A stretch of DNA of 64,000 bases from Calliopsis andreniformis (Eukaryota; Arthropoda; Insecta; Hymenoptera; Andrenidae), in NCBI RefSeq assembly GCF_051401765.1, contig NW_027480423.1, positions 3,472,001-3,536,000 on the forward strand. Reading direction: 5' to 3'. Numbering within the stretch: the stretch's first letter is position 1; each line of letters begins with the position of its first letter. Under the pieces are notes generated by a model. It saw only the letters and a list, made by a program, of their open reading frames with translations, was not told the DNA's origin and made no database searches. Below are positions 1-12,200 of this stretch, piece after piece. The translations under genes and the position numbers were made by a program.

Positions 1-1026
1 CATCGTATAAAACGAATAATTGCAACCAGTGTGAAAGTTATGGTCATTTCTACATACCGATCAACCTAGGCATCACTCTAGGGCGTTGCTCCACCAGATC
101 GAATAGTTAGGTCCTTAGAAGTAATCGCCAGAAGCATAAAATACGATATAAATACAACAGCTTTTCCATCGTATAAAAGGAACAATTGCAGACAGTGTGA
201 AAGTTATGGCCATTTCTACATTCCGAGCAACCTAAGCTTCACTCTAGGGCGTTGCTCCACCTGATCGAATAGTTAGGGCCTTAGAAGTCAACGCCAGAAG
301 CATAAAATACAATAAAGATGCAACAGCCTTTCCATCGTATAGCAGGAATAATTTGCAACCAGTGTGGTAGTAGTGGTCATTTCTACGTACCGGGCAGCCT
401 AGGCTTCACTCTAGGGCGGTGCTCCAACATATCGAATAGCTACGGCCTTAGAAGTCTACGACTGAAGCACAAAATACAATAAAAATACAACAGTCTTTTC
501 ATCGTATAACAGGAATAATTGCAACAAGCGTGATAGTAATGATCATTTCGGCGTTTCGTGCATCCTAGACTTATCTCTGAGGCATTGCTCCACCAGGTCG
601 AATAGTTAGGGCCTAAGAAGTCAACGCCAGAAGCATAAAATACAACATAAATACAATAGATTTTCCATCGTATATAATGTATATCTGCAAACAGTGTGAA
701 AGTAATGGTCATTTCTACGTAGCGGGCAACCTAGGCTCCACTCTCGGGCGTTGCTCCACGAAATCAAATGGCTAGGGCCATAGAAGTCAGCGCCCGAAGC
801 ATAAAATACAATAAAGGTGCAAAAGTTTTTCCATCGTATAACAGGAATAACTGTAAACAGTGTGAAAGTAATGGTCATTTCTACGTTCCAGGCAACCTAG
901 GCTTCACTCTAGGTCGTTGTTCACCAGATCGAATAGTTAGGGCCTAAGAAGTCAACGCCAGAAGCATAAAATACAATATAAATATAACAGTTTTTCCATC
1001 GTATAAAGAGAATAATAGCAACCAGT
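1..1026. repeat. Internal 14-monomer duplication in HOR-1, left copy
   Basis: This block is repeated at 2325-3350, a spacing of 2324 bp (14 x 166). Both copies carry the same chain of unusual monomers: one with TACATACCGA, one with GCAGACAGTGTG, one with CTACGACTGAAGCA, one with ATCATTTCGGCGTTTCG and one with TATATAATGTATAT. They diverge where the left copy reads CAGTGCGAATG and the right copy CAGTGTGAAAG. The same 14-monomer spacing is inherited inside the later HOR-1 copies (9736 against 12060; 13388 against 15712), so this duplication predates the larger ones. Confidence 0.88.
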
Positions 1027-2324
1027 GCGAATGTTATGGTCATTTCTACGTTCCGGGCAGCCTAGGCTTCACTCTAGGGCGTTGCTCCACCATATCAAAC
1101 AGTTAGGGCCTTAGAAGTCAACGCCCGAAGCATTAAATACAAAATAAATAGCACAGTTTTTCCTGTGTATAAAACGAATAATTGGTACCAGTGTGAAAGT
1201 TATGGTCATAGCTACGTTCCGCGCAACCTAGGTTTCACTCCAGGGCGTTGCTCCACCAGATCGAATAGATACGGCCTAAGAAGTCAACGCCAGAATCATG
1301 AAATACGATAAAGATGCAACAGTTTTTCCATCGTACAAAACGAATAATTGCAACCAGTGTGAAAGTTATGGTCATTTCTACATTCCGAGCAACCTAGGCT
1401 TCACTCTAGGGCGTTGCTCCACCAGATCGAATAGTTAGGTCCTTAGAAGTCAACGCCAGAAGCATAAAATACGATATAAATACAACAGCATTTCCATCGT
1501 ATAAGACGAATAATTGCAACCAGTGTGAATCTAATGGTCATTTCTACGTTCCGGGCAACCTGGGCTTCACTCTACGGCGTTGCTCCACCAGATCGAGTAG
1601 TTAGGGCCTTAGAAGTCTTCGCCAGAAGCATAAAATACAATAAAGATGCAAAAGTTTTTCCATCGTATAACAGGAATAACTGTAAACAGTGTGAAAGTAA
1701 TGGTCATTTCTACGTTCCAGGTAACCTATGCTTCACTCTAGGGCGGTGCTCTACCAGATTAAATAGTTAGGGCCTAAGAAGTCAACGCCAGAAGCATAAA
1801 ACACAATATAAATACAACAGCTTTTCCATCGTATATAATGTATATTTGCATACAGTGTGAAAGTAATGGTCATTTCCATGTTCCGGGCAACCTAGTCTTC
1901 ACTCTAGGGCGTTGTTCCACCAGATCGCATAGTTAGGGCCTAAGAAGTCAACGCCAGAAGAATAAAATACAATTTAAGTACAAAAGTTTTTCCATCGTAT
2001 AAAATGAATAATTGCAAACATTGTGAAGGTAATGGTCATTTCTACGTTCCGGGCAACCTAGGCGTCACTCTAGGGCGTTGCTCCACCACACCTAATAGCT
2101 AGGGCCTTAGAAGTCAACCCCAGATGGATAAAATACAATAAAGATGCCACAGCTTTTCCACCGTATAAAACGAATAATTGCAACCAGTGTGAAAGTTATG
2201 GTCATTTCTACGTTCCGAGCAACCTAGGCGTCACTCTAGGGCGTTGCTCCACCGGATCGAATAGCTAGGGATTTAGAATTCAACGCCATAAGAATAAAAC
2301 ACAATATAAGTACAACAGTTTTTC

Positions 2325-3350
2325 CATCGTATAAAACGAATAATTGCAACCAGTGTGAAAGTTATGGTCATTTCTACATACCGAGCAACCTAGGCTTCAC
2401 TCTAGGGCGTTGCTCCACCAGATCGAATAGTGAGGTCCTTAGAAGTCAACGCCAGAAGCATAAAATACGATATAAATACAACAGCTTTTCCATCGTATAA
2501 AAGGAACAATTGCAGACAGTGTGAAAGTTATGGTCATTTCTACATTCCGAGCAACCTAGGCTTCACTCTAGGGCGTTGCTCCACCTGATCGAATAGTTAG
2601 GGCCTTAGAAGTCAACGCCAGAAGCATAAAATACAATAAAGATGCAACAGCTTTTCCATCGAATAGCAGGAATAATTTGCAACCAGTGTGGTAGTAGTGG
2701 TCATTTCTACGTACCGGGCAACCTAGGCTTCACTCTAGGGCGGTGCTCCAACATATCGAATAGCTACGGCCTTAGAAGTCTACGACTGAAGCATAAAATA
2801 CAATAAAAATACAACAGTCTTTTCATCGTATAACAGGAATAATTGCAACAAGCGTGATAGTAATGATCATTTCGGCGTTTCGTGCATCCTAGACTTATCT
2901 CTGAGTCATTGCTCCACCAGGTCGAATAGTTAGGGCCTAAGAAGTCAACGCCAGAAGCATAAAATACAACATAAATACAATAGATTTTCCATCGTATATA
3001 ATGTATATCTGCAAACAGTGTGAAAGTAATGGTCATTTCTACGTAGCGGGCAACCTAGGCTCCACTCTCGGCCGTTGCTCCACGAAATCAAATGGCTAGG
3101 GCCTTAGAAGTCAGCGCCAGAAGCATAAAATACAATAAAGATGCAAAAGTTTTTCCATCATATAACAGGAATAACTGCAAACAGTGTGAAAGTAATGGTC
3201 ATTTCTACGTTCCAGGCAACCTAGGCTTCACTCTAGGTCGTTGTTCCACCAGATCGAATAGTTAGGGCCTAAGAAGTCAACGCCAGAAGCATAAAATACA
3301 ATATAAATATAACAGTTTTTCCATCGTATAAAGAGAATAATAGCAACCAG
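2325..3350. repeat. Internal 14-monomer duplication in HOR-1, right copy
   Basis: Partner of 1-1026. Small differences mark it: GAGTCATTGC instead of GAGGCATTGC in the monomer near 2902, ATCGAATAGCAGG instead of ATCGTATAGCAGG near 2659, and CCATCATATAACAGG instead of CCATCGTATAACAGG near 3157. The same distinguishing bases recur in the right-hand copies near 12198 and 15850 but not in the left-hand ones. They therefore work as copy-specific markers for tracing which half of HOR-1 was later copied. Confidence 0.85.
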
Positions 3351-4305
3351 TGTGAAAGTTATGGTCATTTCTACGTTCCGGGCAACCTGGGCTTCACTCT
3401 ACGGTGTTGTTCCACCAGATCGAATAGTTAGGGCCTAAGAAGTGAACGCCAGAAGCATAAAATACAATATAAATATAACAGTTTTTACATCGTATAAAAC
3501 GAATAATAGCAACCAGTATGAAACTTATGGTCATTTCTACGTTCCGGGCAACCTAGGCTTCACTCTAAGGCGTTGCTCCTCCAGGTCAAACAGTTAGGGC
3601 TTTAGAAGTCAACGCCCGAAGCATAAAATACAAAATAAATAGAACAGTTTTTCCATTGTATATAACGAATAATTGGTACCAGTGTAAAAGTTATGGTCAT
3701 TTCTACGTTCCGAGCAACCTAGGCTTCACCCTAGGGCGTTGCTCCAACAGATTGAGTAGTTAGGGCCTTAGAAGTCAACGCCCGAACCATAAAATGCAAA
3801 AAAAATTCAACAGTGTTTCCATCATAAAACAGGAATAATTGCAACTAGTTTGAAAGTGACGGCCAATTCTACGTTCCGGGCAGCCTAGGCTTCACTCTAG
3901 GGCGTTGCTCCACCAGATCGAATAGTTAGTGCCTTAGAAGTCAACGCCAGAAGCATAAAATACAATACAAATACAACAGCTTTTCCATCGTATAACGAAT
4001 AATTGCAACCAGTATGAAACTTATGGTTATTTCTACTTTCCGAGCAACCTAGGCTTCACCCTAGGGCGTTGCTCCAACAGATTGAATAGTTAGGGCCTAA
4101 GAAGTCAACGCCAGAAGCATAAAATACGATATAAATACAACAGCTTTTCCATCATATAAAACGAATAATTGCAACCAGTATGAAAGTGATGGTCATTTCT
4201 ACGTACCGGGCAACCTAGGCTTCACTCTAGGGCGTTGCTCCACCAGATCAAACAGTTAGGGCCTTAGAAGTCAACGCCAGAAGCATAAAATACAATATAA
4301 ATACA

Positions 4306-5040
4306 ACAGTTTTTCCATCGTATAAAACGAATAATTGCAACCAGTCTGAAACTTATGGACATTTCTATTTGCCGAGCAACCTAGGTTTCACCCTAGGGCT
4401 TTGCTCCAACAGATTGAATAGTTAGGGCCTTAGAAGTCAACGCCCGAACCATAAAATGCAAAAAAAATTGAACAGTGTTTCCATCATATAACAGGAATAA
4501 TTGCAACCAGTTTGAAAGTGAAGGGCAATTCTACGTTCCGGGCAACCTAGGCTTCACTCTAGGGCGTTGCTCCACCAGATCGAATAGTTAGTGCCTTAGA
4601 AGTCAACGCCAGAAGCATAAAATACGATACAAATACAACAGTTTTTCCATCGTATAAAACGAATAATTGTAACCAGTATGAAACTTATGGTCATTTCTAC
4701 TTTCCGAGCAACCTAGGCTTCACCCTAGGGCGTTGCTCCAACAGATTGAATAGTTAGGGCCTTAGAAGTCAACGCCCGAACCATAAAATGCAAAAAAAAA
4801 TACAACAGTGTTTCCATCATATAACAGGAATAATTGTAACCAGTTTGAAAGTGATGGCCAATTCTACGTTCAGGGCAACCTAGGTTTCACTCCAGGGCGT
4901 TGGTCCACCAGACCGAATAGTTACGGCCTAAGAAGTCAACGCCAGAAGCATAAAATACGATATAAATACAACAGCTTTTCCATCGTATAAAACGAGTAAT
5001 TGCAATCAGTGTGAAAGTAATGGTCATTTCCACGTTCCGA
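4306..5040. repeat. Monomer block shared with 23731-24465
   Basis: This stretch of about 4.4 monomers matches 23731-24465 at a spacing of 19425 bp (117 monomers + 3 bp). Shared rare variants are TTGCCGAGCAACC, GTGAAGGGCAATTC and GCGTTGGTCCACC. It ends where this copy reads CCGAGCACCCTAGG and the other CCGTGCAACCTAGG. It contains several A-tract-class monomers (A-runs near 4451 and 4790). A nearly identical version also occurs near 52.9-53.5 kb. Not a gene: the recurring 60-codon frame here starts at GTG and runs through one monomer boundary. Confidence 0.85.
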
Positions 5041-5999
5041 GCACCCTAGGCGTCACTCTAGGGCGTTGCTCCACCACATCTAATAGCTACGGCCTTAGAA
5101 GTCAACGCCAGAGGCATAAAATACAATATAAATACAACAGCGATTCCATCGTATAAAACGAATAATTGCATCCAGCGTGAAAGTTATGGTCATTTCTACA
5201 TTCCGAGCAACATAGGCTTCACTCTAGGGCGTTGCTCCACCAGATCGAATAGTTAGGTCCTTCGAAGTAAACGCCAGAAGCATAAAATACGATATAAATA
5301 CAACAGCTTTTCCATCGCATAGAAGGAATAATTGCAAACAGTGTGAAAGTAATGGTCATTTCTACGTTCCGGCCAACCTAGGCTTCACTCTGCGGTGTTG
5401 CTCCACCAGATGGAATAGTTAGGGCCTAAGAAGTGAACGCCAGAAGCATAAAATACAATATAAATATAACAGAATTTCCATCGTATAAAACGAATAATAG
5501 CAACCAGTGTGAAAGTTATGGTCATTTCTACGTTCCGTGCAACCTAGGCTTCACTCTAGGGCGTTGCTCCACCAGATCAGACAGTTAGGGCCTTAGAAGC
5601 CAACGCCCGAAGCATTAAATACAAAATAAATAGAACAGTTTTTCCATCATATAAAACGAATAATTGCAACCAGTATGAAAGTTATGGTCATTTCTACTTT
5701 CCGGGCAACCTAGGCTTCACCCTAGGGCGTTGCTCCAACAGATTGAATAGTTAGGGCCTTAGAAGTCAATGCCCGAAGCATAAAATGCAATAAAAATACA
5801 ACAGTTTTTCCATCACATAACAGGAATAATTGCAACCAATTTGAAAGTGATGGTCATATCTACGTACCGGGCAACCTAGGCTTCACTCGAGGGCGTTGCT
5901 CCACCAGATCGAATAGTTAGGGCCTTAGAAGTCAACGCCCGAAGCATAAAATACAGAATAAATAGAACAGTTTTTCCATCGTATAAAACGAATAATTGC
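4420..5999. repeat. Block repeated 48.48 kb away at 52900-54479
   Basis: About 9.5 monomers match the segment near the other end of the array at a constant spacing of 48480 bp. Shared private variants include GCATCCAGCGTGAAAG, CCATCGCATAGAAGGAATAA, TTCCGGCCAACC, CAGAATTTCCATCG and AATACAGAATAAATAGAAC. The match stops where this copy continues CAACCAGTCTGAAAC and the distant one CTACCAGTGTAAAAG. It shows that exchange or copying links parts of the array far apart. Confidence 0.85.
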
Positions 6000-7298
6000 A
6001 ACCAGTCTGAAACTTATGGACATTTCCATCTTCCGAGCAACCTAGGCTTCACCCTAGGGCGTTGCTCCAACAGATTGAATAGTTAGGTCCTTAGAAGTCA
6101 ACGCCCGGACCACAAAATGCAAAAAAAATTCAACAGTGTTTCCATCATATAACAGGAATAATTGCAACCAGTTTGAAAGTGATGGCCAATTCTACGTTCC
6201 GGGCAGCCTAGGCTTCACTCTGGGGCGTTGCTCGACCAGATCGAATAGTTAGTGCCTTAGAAGTCAACGCCAGAAGCATAAAATACAATATAAATACGAC
6301 AGCTTTTCCATCGTATAAAACGAATAATTGCAACCAGTATGAAACTTATGGTCATTTCTACTTTCCGAGCAACCTGGGCTTCACCCTAGGGCGTTGCTTC
6401 AACAGATTGAATAGTTAGGGCCTTAGAAGTCAACGCCCGAACCATAAAATGCAAAAAAAATACAGCAGTGTTTCCATCATATAACAGGAATAATTGCAAC
6501 CAGTTTCAAAGTGATGGCCAATTCTACGTTCCGGGCAGCCTGGGTTTCACTCCAGGTCGTTGCTCCACCAGACGGAATAGTTACGGCCTAAGAAGTCAAC
6601 GCCAGAAGCATAAAATACCATATAAATACAACAGCTTTTCCATCGTATAAAGCGAGTAATTGCAATCAGTGTGAAAGTAATGGTCAATTCTACGTTCCGA
6701 GCACCCTAGGCGTCACTCTAGGGCGTTGCTCCACCACATCTAATAGTTACGGCCTTAGAAGTCATTGCCAGAGGCATAAAATGCAATATAAATACAACAG
6801 CGTTTCCTTCGTATAAAACGAATAATTGCATCCAGTGTGAAACTTATGGTCATTTCTACATTCCGAGCAACATAGGCTTCACTCTAGGGCGTTGCTCCAC
6901 CAGATCGAATAGTTAGGTCCTTAGAAGTAATCGCCAGAAGCATAAAATACGATATAAATACAACAGCTTTACCATCGTATAGAAGGAATAATTGCAAACA
7001 GTGTGAAAGTAATGGTCATTTCTACGATCCGGGCAACCTAGACTTCACTCTACGGCGTTGTTCTACCAGATCGAATAGTTAGGGCCTAAGAAGTGAACGC
7101 CAGAAGCATAAAATACAATATAAATATAACAGTTTTTCCATCGTATAAAACGAATAATTGCAACCAGTGTGAAAGTTATGGTCATTTCTACGATCCGGGC
7201 AACCTAGACTTCACTCTACGGCGTTGTTCTACCAGACCGAATAGTTAGTGCCTTAGAAGTCAACGCCAGAAGCATAAAATACAATACAAATACAACAG
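5310..7298. repeat. HOR-B copy 1 (13-monomer form)
   Basis: Markers CAGAATTTCC (5470), AATACAGAATAA (about 5950) and CAACAGTGTTTCC (6131) recur at +2158 bp (13 monomers). From about 6468 to 7298 the match is instead at +1826 bp (11 monomers). Two monomers, about 6198-6530, are therefore present here and missing from copy 2. Typical variants are TTTCCTTCGTATAAAACG, CCGAGCACCCTAGGCGTC, CTACGATCCGGGCAACCTAG and GAAGTAATCGCC. A later relative at 21.3 kb lacks only one of the two monomers. Confidence 0.82.
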
Positions 7299-9124
7299 CG
7301 TTTCCTTCGTATAAAACGAATAATTGCATCCAGTGTGAAAGTTATGGTCATTTCTACATTCCGAGCAACATAGGCTTCACTCTAGGGCGTTGCTCCACCG
7401 GATCGAATAGTTAGGTCCTTAGAAGTAATCGCCAGAAGCATAAAATACGATATAAATACAACAGCTTTACCATCGTATAGAAGGAATAATTGCAAACAGT
7501 GTGAAAGTAATGGTCATTTCTACGATCCGGGCATCCTAGACTTCACTCTACGGCGTTGTTCTACCAGATCGAATAGTTAGGGCCTAAGAAGTGAACGCCA
7601 GAAGCATAAAATACAATATAAATATAACAGAATTTCCATCGTATAAAACGAATAATAGCAACCAGTGTGAAAGTTATGGTCATTTCTACGTTCCGTGCAA
7701 CCTAGGCTTCACTCTAGGGCGTTGCCCCACCAGATCAGACAGTTAAGGCCTTAGAAGCCAACGCCCGAAGCATTAAATACAAAATAAATAGAACAGTTTT
7801 TCCATCATATAAAACGAATAATTGCAACCAGTATGAAAGTTATGGTCATTTCTACTTTACGGGCAACCTAGGCTTCACCCTAGGGCGTTGCTCCAACAGA
7901 TTGAATAGTTAGGGCCTTAGAAGTCAATGCCCGAAGCATAAAATGCAATAAAAATACAACAGTTTTTCCATCATATAACAGGAATAATTGCAACCAATTT
8001 GAAAGTGATGGTCATATCTACGTACCGGGCAACCTAGGCTTCACTCGAGGGCGTTGCTCCACCAGATCGAATAGTTAGGGCCTTAGAAGTCAACGCCCGA
8101 AGCATAAAATACAGAATAAATAGAACAGTTTTTCCATCGTATAAAACGAATAATTGCAACCAGTCTGAAACTTATGGACATTTCCATCTTCCGAGCAACC
8201 TAGGCTTCACCCTAGGGCGTTGCTCCAACAGATTGAATAGTTAGGTCCTTAGAAGTCAACGCCCGAACCACAAAATGCAAAAAAAATTCAACAGTGTTTC
8301 CATCATATAACAGGAATAATTGCAACCAGTTTGAAAGTGATGGCCAATTCTACGTTCCGGGCAACCTAGGTTTCACTCCAGGTCGTTGCTCCACCAGACG
8401 GAATAGTTACGGCCTAAGAAGTCAACGCCAGAAGCATAAAATACCATATAAATACAACAGCTTTTCCATCGTATAAAGCGAGTAATTGCAATCAGTGTGA
8501 AAGTAATGGTCAATTCTACGTTCCGAGCACCCTAGGCGTCACTCTATGGCGTTGCTCCACCACATCTAATAGTTACGGCCTTAGAAGTCATTGCCAGAGG
8601 CATAAAATGCAATATAAATACAACAGCGTTTCCTTCGTATAAAACGAATAATTGCATCCAGTGTGAAACTTATGGTCATTTCTACATTCCGAGCAACATA
8701 GGCTTCACTCTAGGGCGTTGCTCCACCAGATCGAATAGTTAGGTCCTTAGAAGTAATCGCCAGAAGCATAAAATACGATATAAATACAACAGCTTTACCA
8801 TCGTATAGAAGGAATAATTGCAAACAGTGTGAAAGTAATGGTCATTTCTACGATCCGGGCAACCTAGACTTCACTCTACGGCGTTGTTCTACCAGATCGA
8901 ATAGTTAGGGCCTAAGAAGTGAACGCCAGAAGCATAAAATACAATATAAATATAACAGTTTTTCCATCGTATAAAACGAATAATTGCAACCAGTGTGAAA
9001 GTTATGGTCATTTCTACGATCCGGGCAACCTAGACTTCACTCTACGGCGTTGTTCTACCAGACCGAATAGTTAGTGCCTTAGAAGTCAACGCCAGAAGCA
9101 TAAAATACAATACAAATACAACAG
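7299..9124. repeat. HOR-B copy 2 (11-monomer form)
   Basis: Tandem partner of the preceding block, 1826 bp long, with an exact two-monomer loss near 8355. The part 7189-8361 is also copied at 21301-22473 (spacing 14112 bp) and the part from about 8294 to 9122 at 22572-23402 (spacing about 14278 bp). The 166-bp change of spacing shows that the distant copy differs by one monomer. Private bases shared with that copy are GGGCATCCTAGAC (7531), CCACCGGATCG (about 7395) and GCGTTGCCCCACC (about 7720). Confidence 0.82.
8281..8366. repeat. A-tract monomer class (representative)
   Basis: Variants that travel together define a second monomer class: CCGAACCA(T/C)AAAATGC, an A-run of 7-10, TTCAACAGTGTTTCCATC, ATATAACAGGAATAATTGC, CAGTTTGAAAGTGATGG and CCAATTCTACG. 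The class recurs every few monomers from 3.8 kb to 61.6 kb and is the source of nearly all recurring 60-codon frames. It lacks the box-like site and has a rigid A-tract where the common class has AATATAAATA. It is usually preceded by a CAACAGATTGAATAG monomer with the CACCCTAGGG palindrome. Confidence 0.7.
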
Positions 9125-9296
9125 CTTTTCCATCGTATAAAACGAATAATTGCAACCAGTGTGAAAGTTATGGTCATTTCTACGTTCCGAGCAACCTAGG
9201 CGTCACTCTAGGGCGTTGCTCCACCGGATCGAATAGCTAGGGATTTAGAATTCAACGCCATAAGAATAAAACACGATATAAGTACAACAGTTTTTC
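9125..9296. repeat. Junction monomer between HOR-B and HOR-1 copy 2
   Basis: Just left of this monomer the sequence follows the HOR-B pattern ending AATACAATACAAATACAACAG. It then reads CTTTTCCATCG, GGCGTCACTCTAGG, CCACCGGATCG and GATTTAGAATTCAACGCC, which matches the HOR-1 monomer near 2154-2325. The switch therefore lies near 9122-9125, with the 166-bp register kept. The sequence continues without a break into the block that repeats bases 1 onward. Confidence 0.7.
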
Positions 9297-12200
9297 CATC
9301 GTATAAAACGAATAATTGCAACCAGTGTGAAAGTTATGGTCATTTCTACATACCGATCAACCTAGGCATCACTCTAGGGCGTTGCTCCACCAGATCGAAT
9401 AGTGAGGTCCTTAGAAGTCAACGCCAGAAGCATAAAATACGATATAAATACAACAGCTTTTCCATCGTATAAAAGGAACAATTGCAGACAGTGTGAAAGT
9501 TATGGCCATTTCTACATTCCGAGCAACCTAGGCTTCACTCTAGGGCGTTGCTCCACCTGATCGAATAGTTAGGGCCTTAGAAGTCAACGCCAGAAGCATA
9601 AAATACAATAAAGATGCAACAGCCTTTCCATCGTATAGCAGGAATAATTTGCCACCAGTGTGGTAGTAGTGGTCATTTCTACGTACCGGGCAGCCTAGGC
9701 TTCACTCTAGGGCGGTGCTCCAACATATCGAATAGCTACGGCCTTAGAAGTCTACGACTGAAGCACTAAATACAATAAAAATACAACAGTCTTTTCATCG
9801 TATAACAGGAATAATTGCAACAAGCGTGATAGTAATGATCATTTCGGCGTTTCGTGCATCCTAGACTTATCTCTGAGGCATTGCTCCACCAGGTCGAATA
9901 GTTAGGGCCTAAGAAGTCAACGCCAGAAGCATAAAATACAACATAAATACAATAGATTTTCCATCGTATATAATGTATATCTGCAAACAGTGTGAAAGTA
10001 ATGGTCATTTCTACGTAGCGGGCAACCTAGGCTCCACTCTCGGGCGTTGCTCCACGAAATCAAATGGCTAGGGCCTTAGAAGTCAGCGCCAGAAGCATAA
10101 AATACAATAAAGGTGCAAAAGTTTTTCCATCGTATAACAGGAATAACTGTAAACAGTGTGAAAGTAATGGTCATTTCTACGTTCCAGGCAACCTAGGCTT
10201 CACTCTAGGTCGTTGTTCACCAGATCGAATAGTTAGGGCCTAAGAAGTCAACGCCAGAAGCATAAAATACAATATAAATATAACAGTTTTTCCATCGTAT
10301 AAAGAGAATAATAGCAACCAGTGCGAATGTCATGGTCATTTCTACGTTCCGGGCAGCCTAGGCTTCACTCTAGGGCGTTGCTCCACCAGATCAAACAGTT
10401 AGGGCCTTAGAAGTCAACGCCCGAAGCATTAAATACAAAATAAATAGAACAGTTTTTCCTGTGTATAAAACGAATAATTGGTACCAGTGTGAAAGTTATG
10501 GTCATAGCTACGTTCCGCGCAACCTAGGTTTCACTCCAGGGCGTTGCTCCACCAGATCGAATAGATACGGCCTAAGAAGTCAACGCCAGAATCATGAAAT
10601 ACGATAAAGATGCAACAGTTTTTCCATCGTACAAAACGAATAATTGCAACCAGTGTGAAAGTTATGGTCATTTCTACATTCCGAACAACCTAGGCTTCAC
10701 TCTAGGGCGTTGCTCCACCAGATCGAATAGTTAGGTCCTTAGAAGTCAACGCCAGAAGCATAAAATACGATATAAATACAACAGCATTTCCATCGTATAA
10801 GACGAATAATTGCAACCAGTGTGAATGTAATGGTCATTTCTACGTTCCGGGCAACCTGGGCTTCACTCTACGGCGTTGCTCCACCAGATCGAGTAGTTAG
10901 GGCCTTAGAAGTCTTCGCCAGAAGCATAAAATACAATAAAGATGCAAAAGTTTTTCCATCGTATAACAGGAATAACTGTAAACAGTGTGAAAGTAATGGT
11001 CATTTCTACGTTCCAGGTAACCTATGCTTCACTCTAGGGCGGTGCTCTACCAGATTAAATAGTTAGGGCCTAAGAAGTCAACGCCAGAAGCATAAAACAC
11101 AATATAAATACAACAGCTTTTCCATCGTATATAATGTATATTTGCATACAGTGTGAAAGTAATGGTCATTTCCATGTTCCGGGCAACCTAGTCTTCACTC
11201 TAGGGCGTTGTTCCACCAGATCGCATAGTTAGGGCCTAAGAAGTCAACGCCAGAAGAATAAAATACAATTTAAGTACAAAAGTTTTTCCATCGTATAAAA
11301 TGAATAATTGCAAACATTGTGAAAGTAATGGTCATTTCTACGTTCCGGGCAACCTAGGCGTCACTCTAGGGCGTTGCTCCACCACACCTAATAGCTAGGG
11401 CCTTAGAAGTCAACCCCAGATGGATAAAATACAATAAAGATGCCACAGCTTTTCCACCGTATAAAACGAATAATTGCAACCAGTGTGAAAGTTATGGTCA
11501 TTTCTACGTTCCGAGCAACCTAGGCGTCACTCTAGGGCGTTGCTCCACCGGATCGAATAGCTAGGGATTTAGAATTCAACGCCATAAGAATAAAACACAA
11601 TATAAGTACAACAGTTTTTCCATCGTATAAAACGAATAATTGCAACCAGTGTGAAAGTTATGGTCATTTCTACATACCGAGCAACCTAGGCTTCACTCTA
11701 GGGCGTTGCTCCACCAGATCGAATAGTGAGGTCCTTAGAAGTCAACGCCAGAAGCATAAAATACGATATAAATACAACAGCTTTTCCATCGTATAAAAGG
11801 AACAATTGCAGACAGTGTGAAAGTTATGGTCATTTCTACATTCCGAGCAACCTAGGCTTCACTCTAGGGTGTTGCTCCACCTGATCGAATAGTTAGGGCC
11901 TTAGAAGTCAACGCCAGAAGCATAAAATACAATAAAGATGCAACAGCTTTTCCATCGAATAGCAGGAATAATTTGCAACCAGTGTGGTAGTAGTGGTCAT
12001 TTCTACGTACCGGGCAACCTAGGCTTCACTCTAGGGCGGTGCTCCAACATATCGAATAGCTACGGCCTTAGAAGTCTACGACTGAAGCATAAAATACAAT
12101 AAAAATACAACAGTCTTTTCATCGTATAACAGGAATAATTGCAACAAGCGTGATAGTAATGATCATTTCGGCGTTTCGTGCATCCTAGACTTATCTCTGA

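Larger units (their letters stand above)
1..4427. repeat. HOR-1 copy 1 (left end outside window, about 26.7 monomers)
   Basis: Bases 1 to about 4090 match 9297 to about 13390 at a spacing of exactly 9296 bp (56 monomers) with only scattered substitutions. The copy has one 2-bp deletion near 3994 (GTATAACGAAT instead of GTATAAAACGAAT), after which the spacing is 9298. The last two monomers (about 4087-4427) are absent from the 9.3 kb copy but present at 17037-17377. The ancestral unit was therefore probably at least 26-27 monomers and later copies are shortened versions. Diagnostic variants include CTACGACTGAAGCAC near 458, TATATAATGTATAT near 673 and 1834, and TTAGAATTCAACGCC near 2273. Confidence 0.9.

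Noticed and set aside
440..712. Minus-strand frames of 80-90 codons repeated at 440, 2764, 9766, 12060, 13388, 15712 and 19199
   Set aside because: They span nearly two satellite monomers and recur only because HOR-1 was copied. They have low complexity typical of translated satellite, no recognisable domain and no start context, and they lie on either strand.
8294..8476. About 25 recurring plus-strand frames of 60-67 codons (for example 4808, 6468, 24233, 38182, 53288, 61571)
   Set aside because: Most start at GTG in GTGTTTCC and belong to the A-tract monomer class. 166 bp shifts frame each unit, so they end within the next monomer. Sameness of the peptides reflects DNA homogenisation, not selection on protein.
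10821..11066. 81-codon plus-strand frames at 1525, 10821, 14473, 17960 and 58455
   Set aside because: Same origin. Those in HOR-1 are identical by duplication, and the one at 58455 is a diverged monomer pair. No coding signature is visible.
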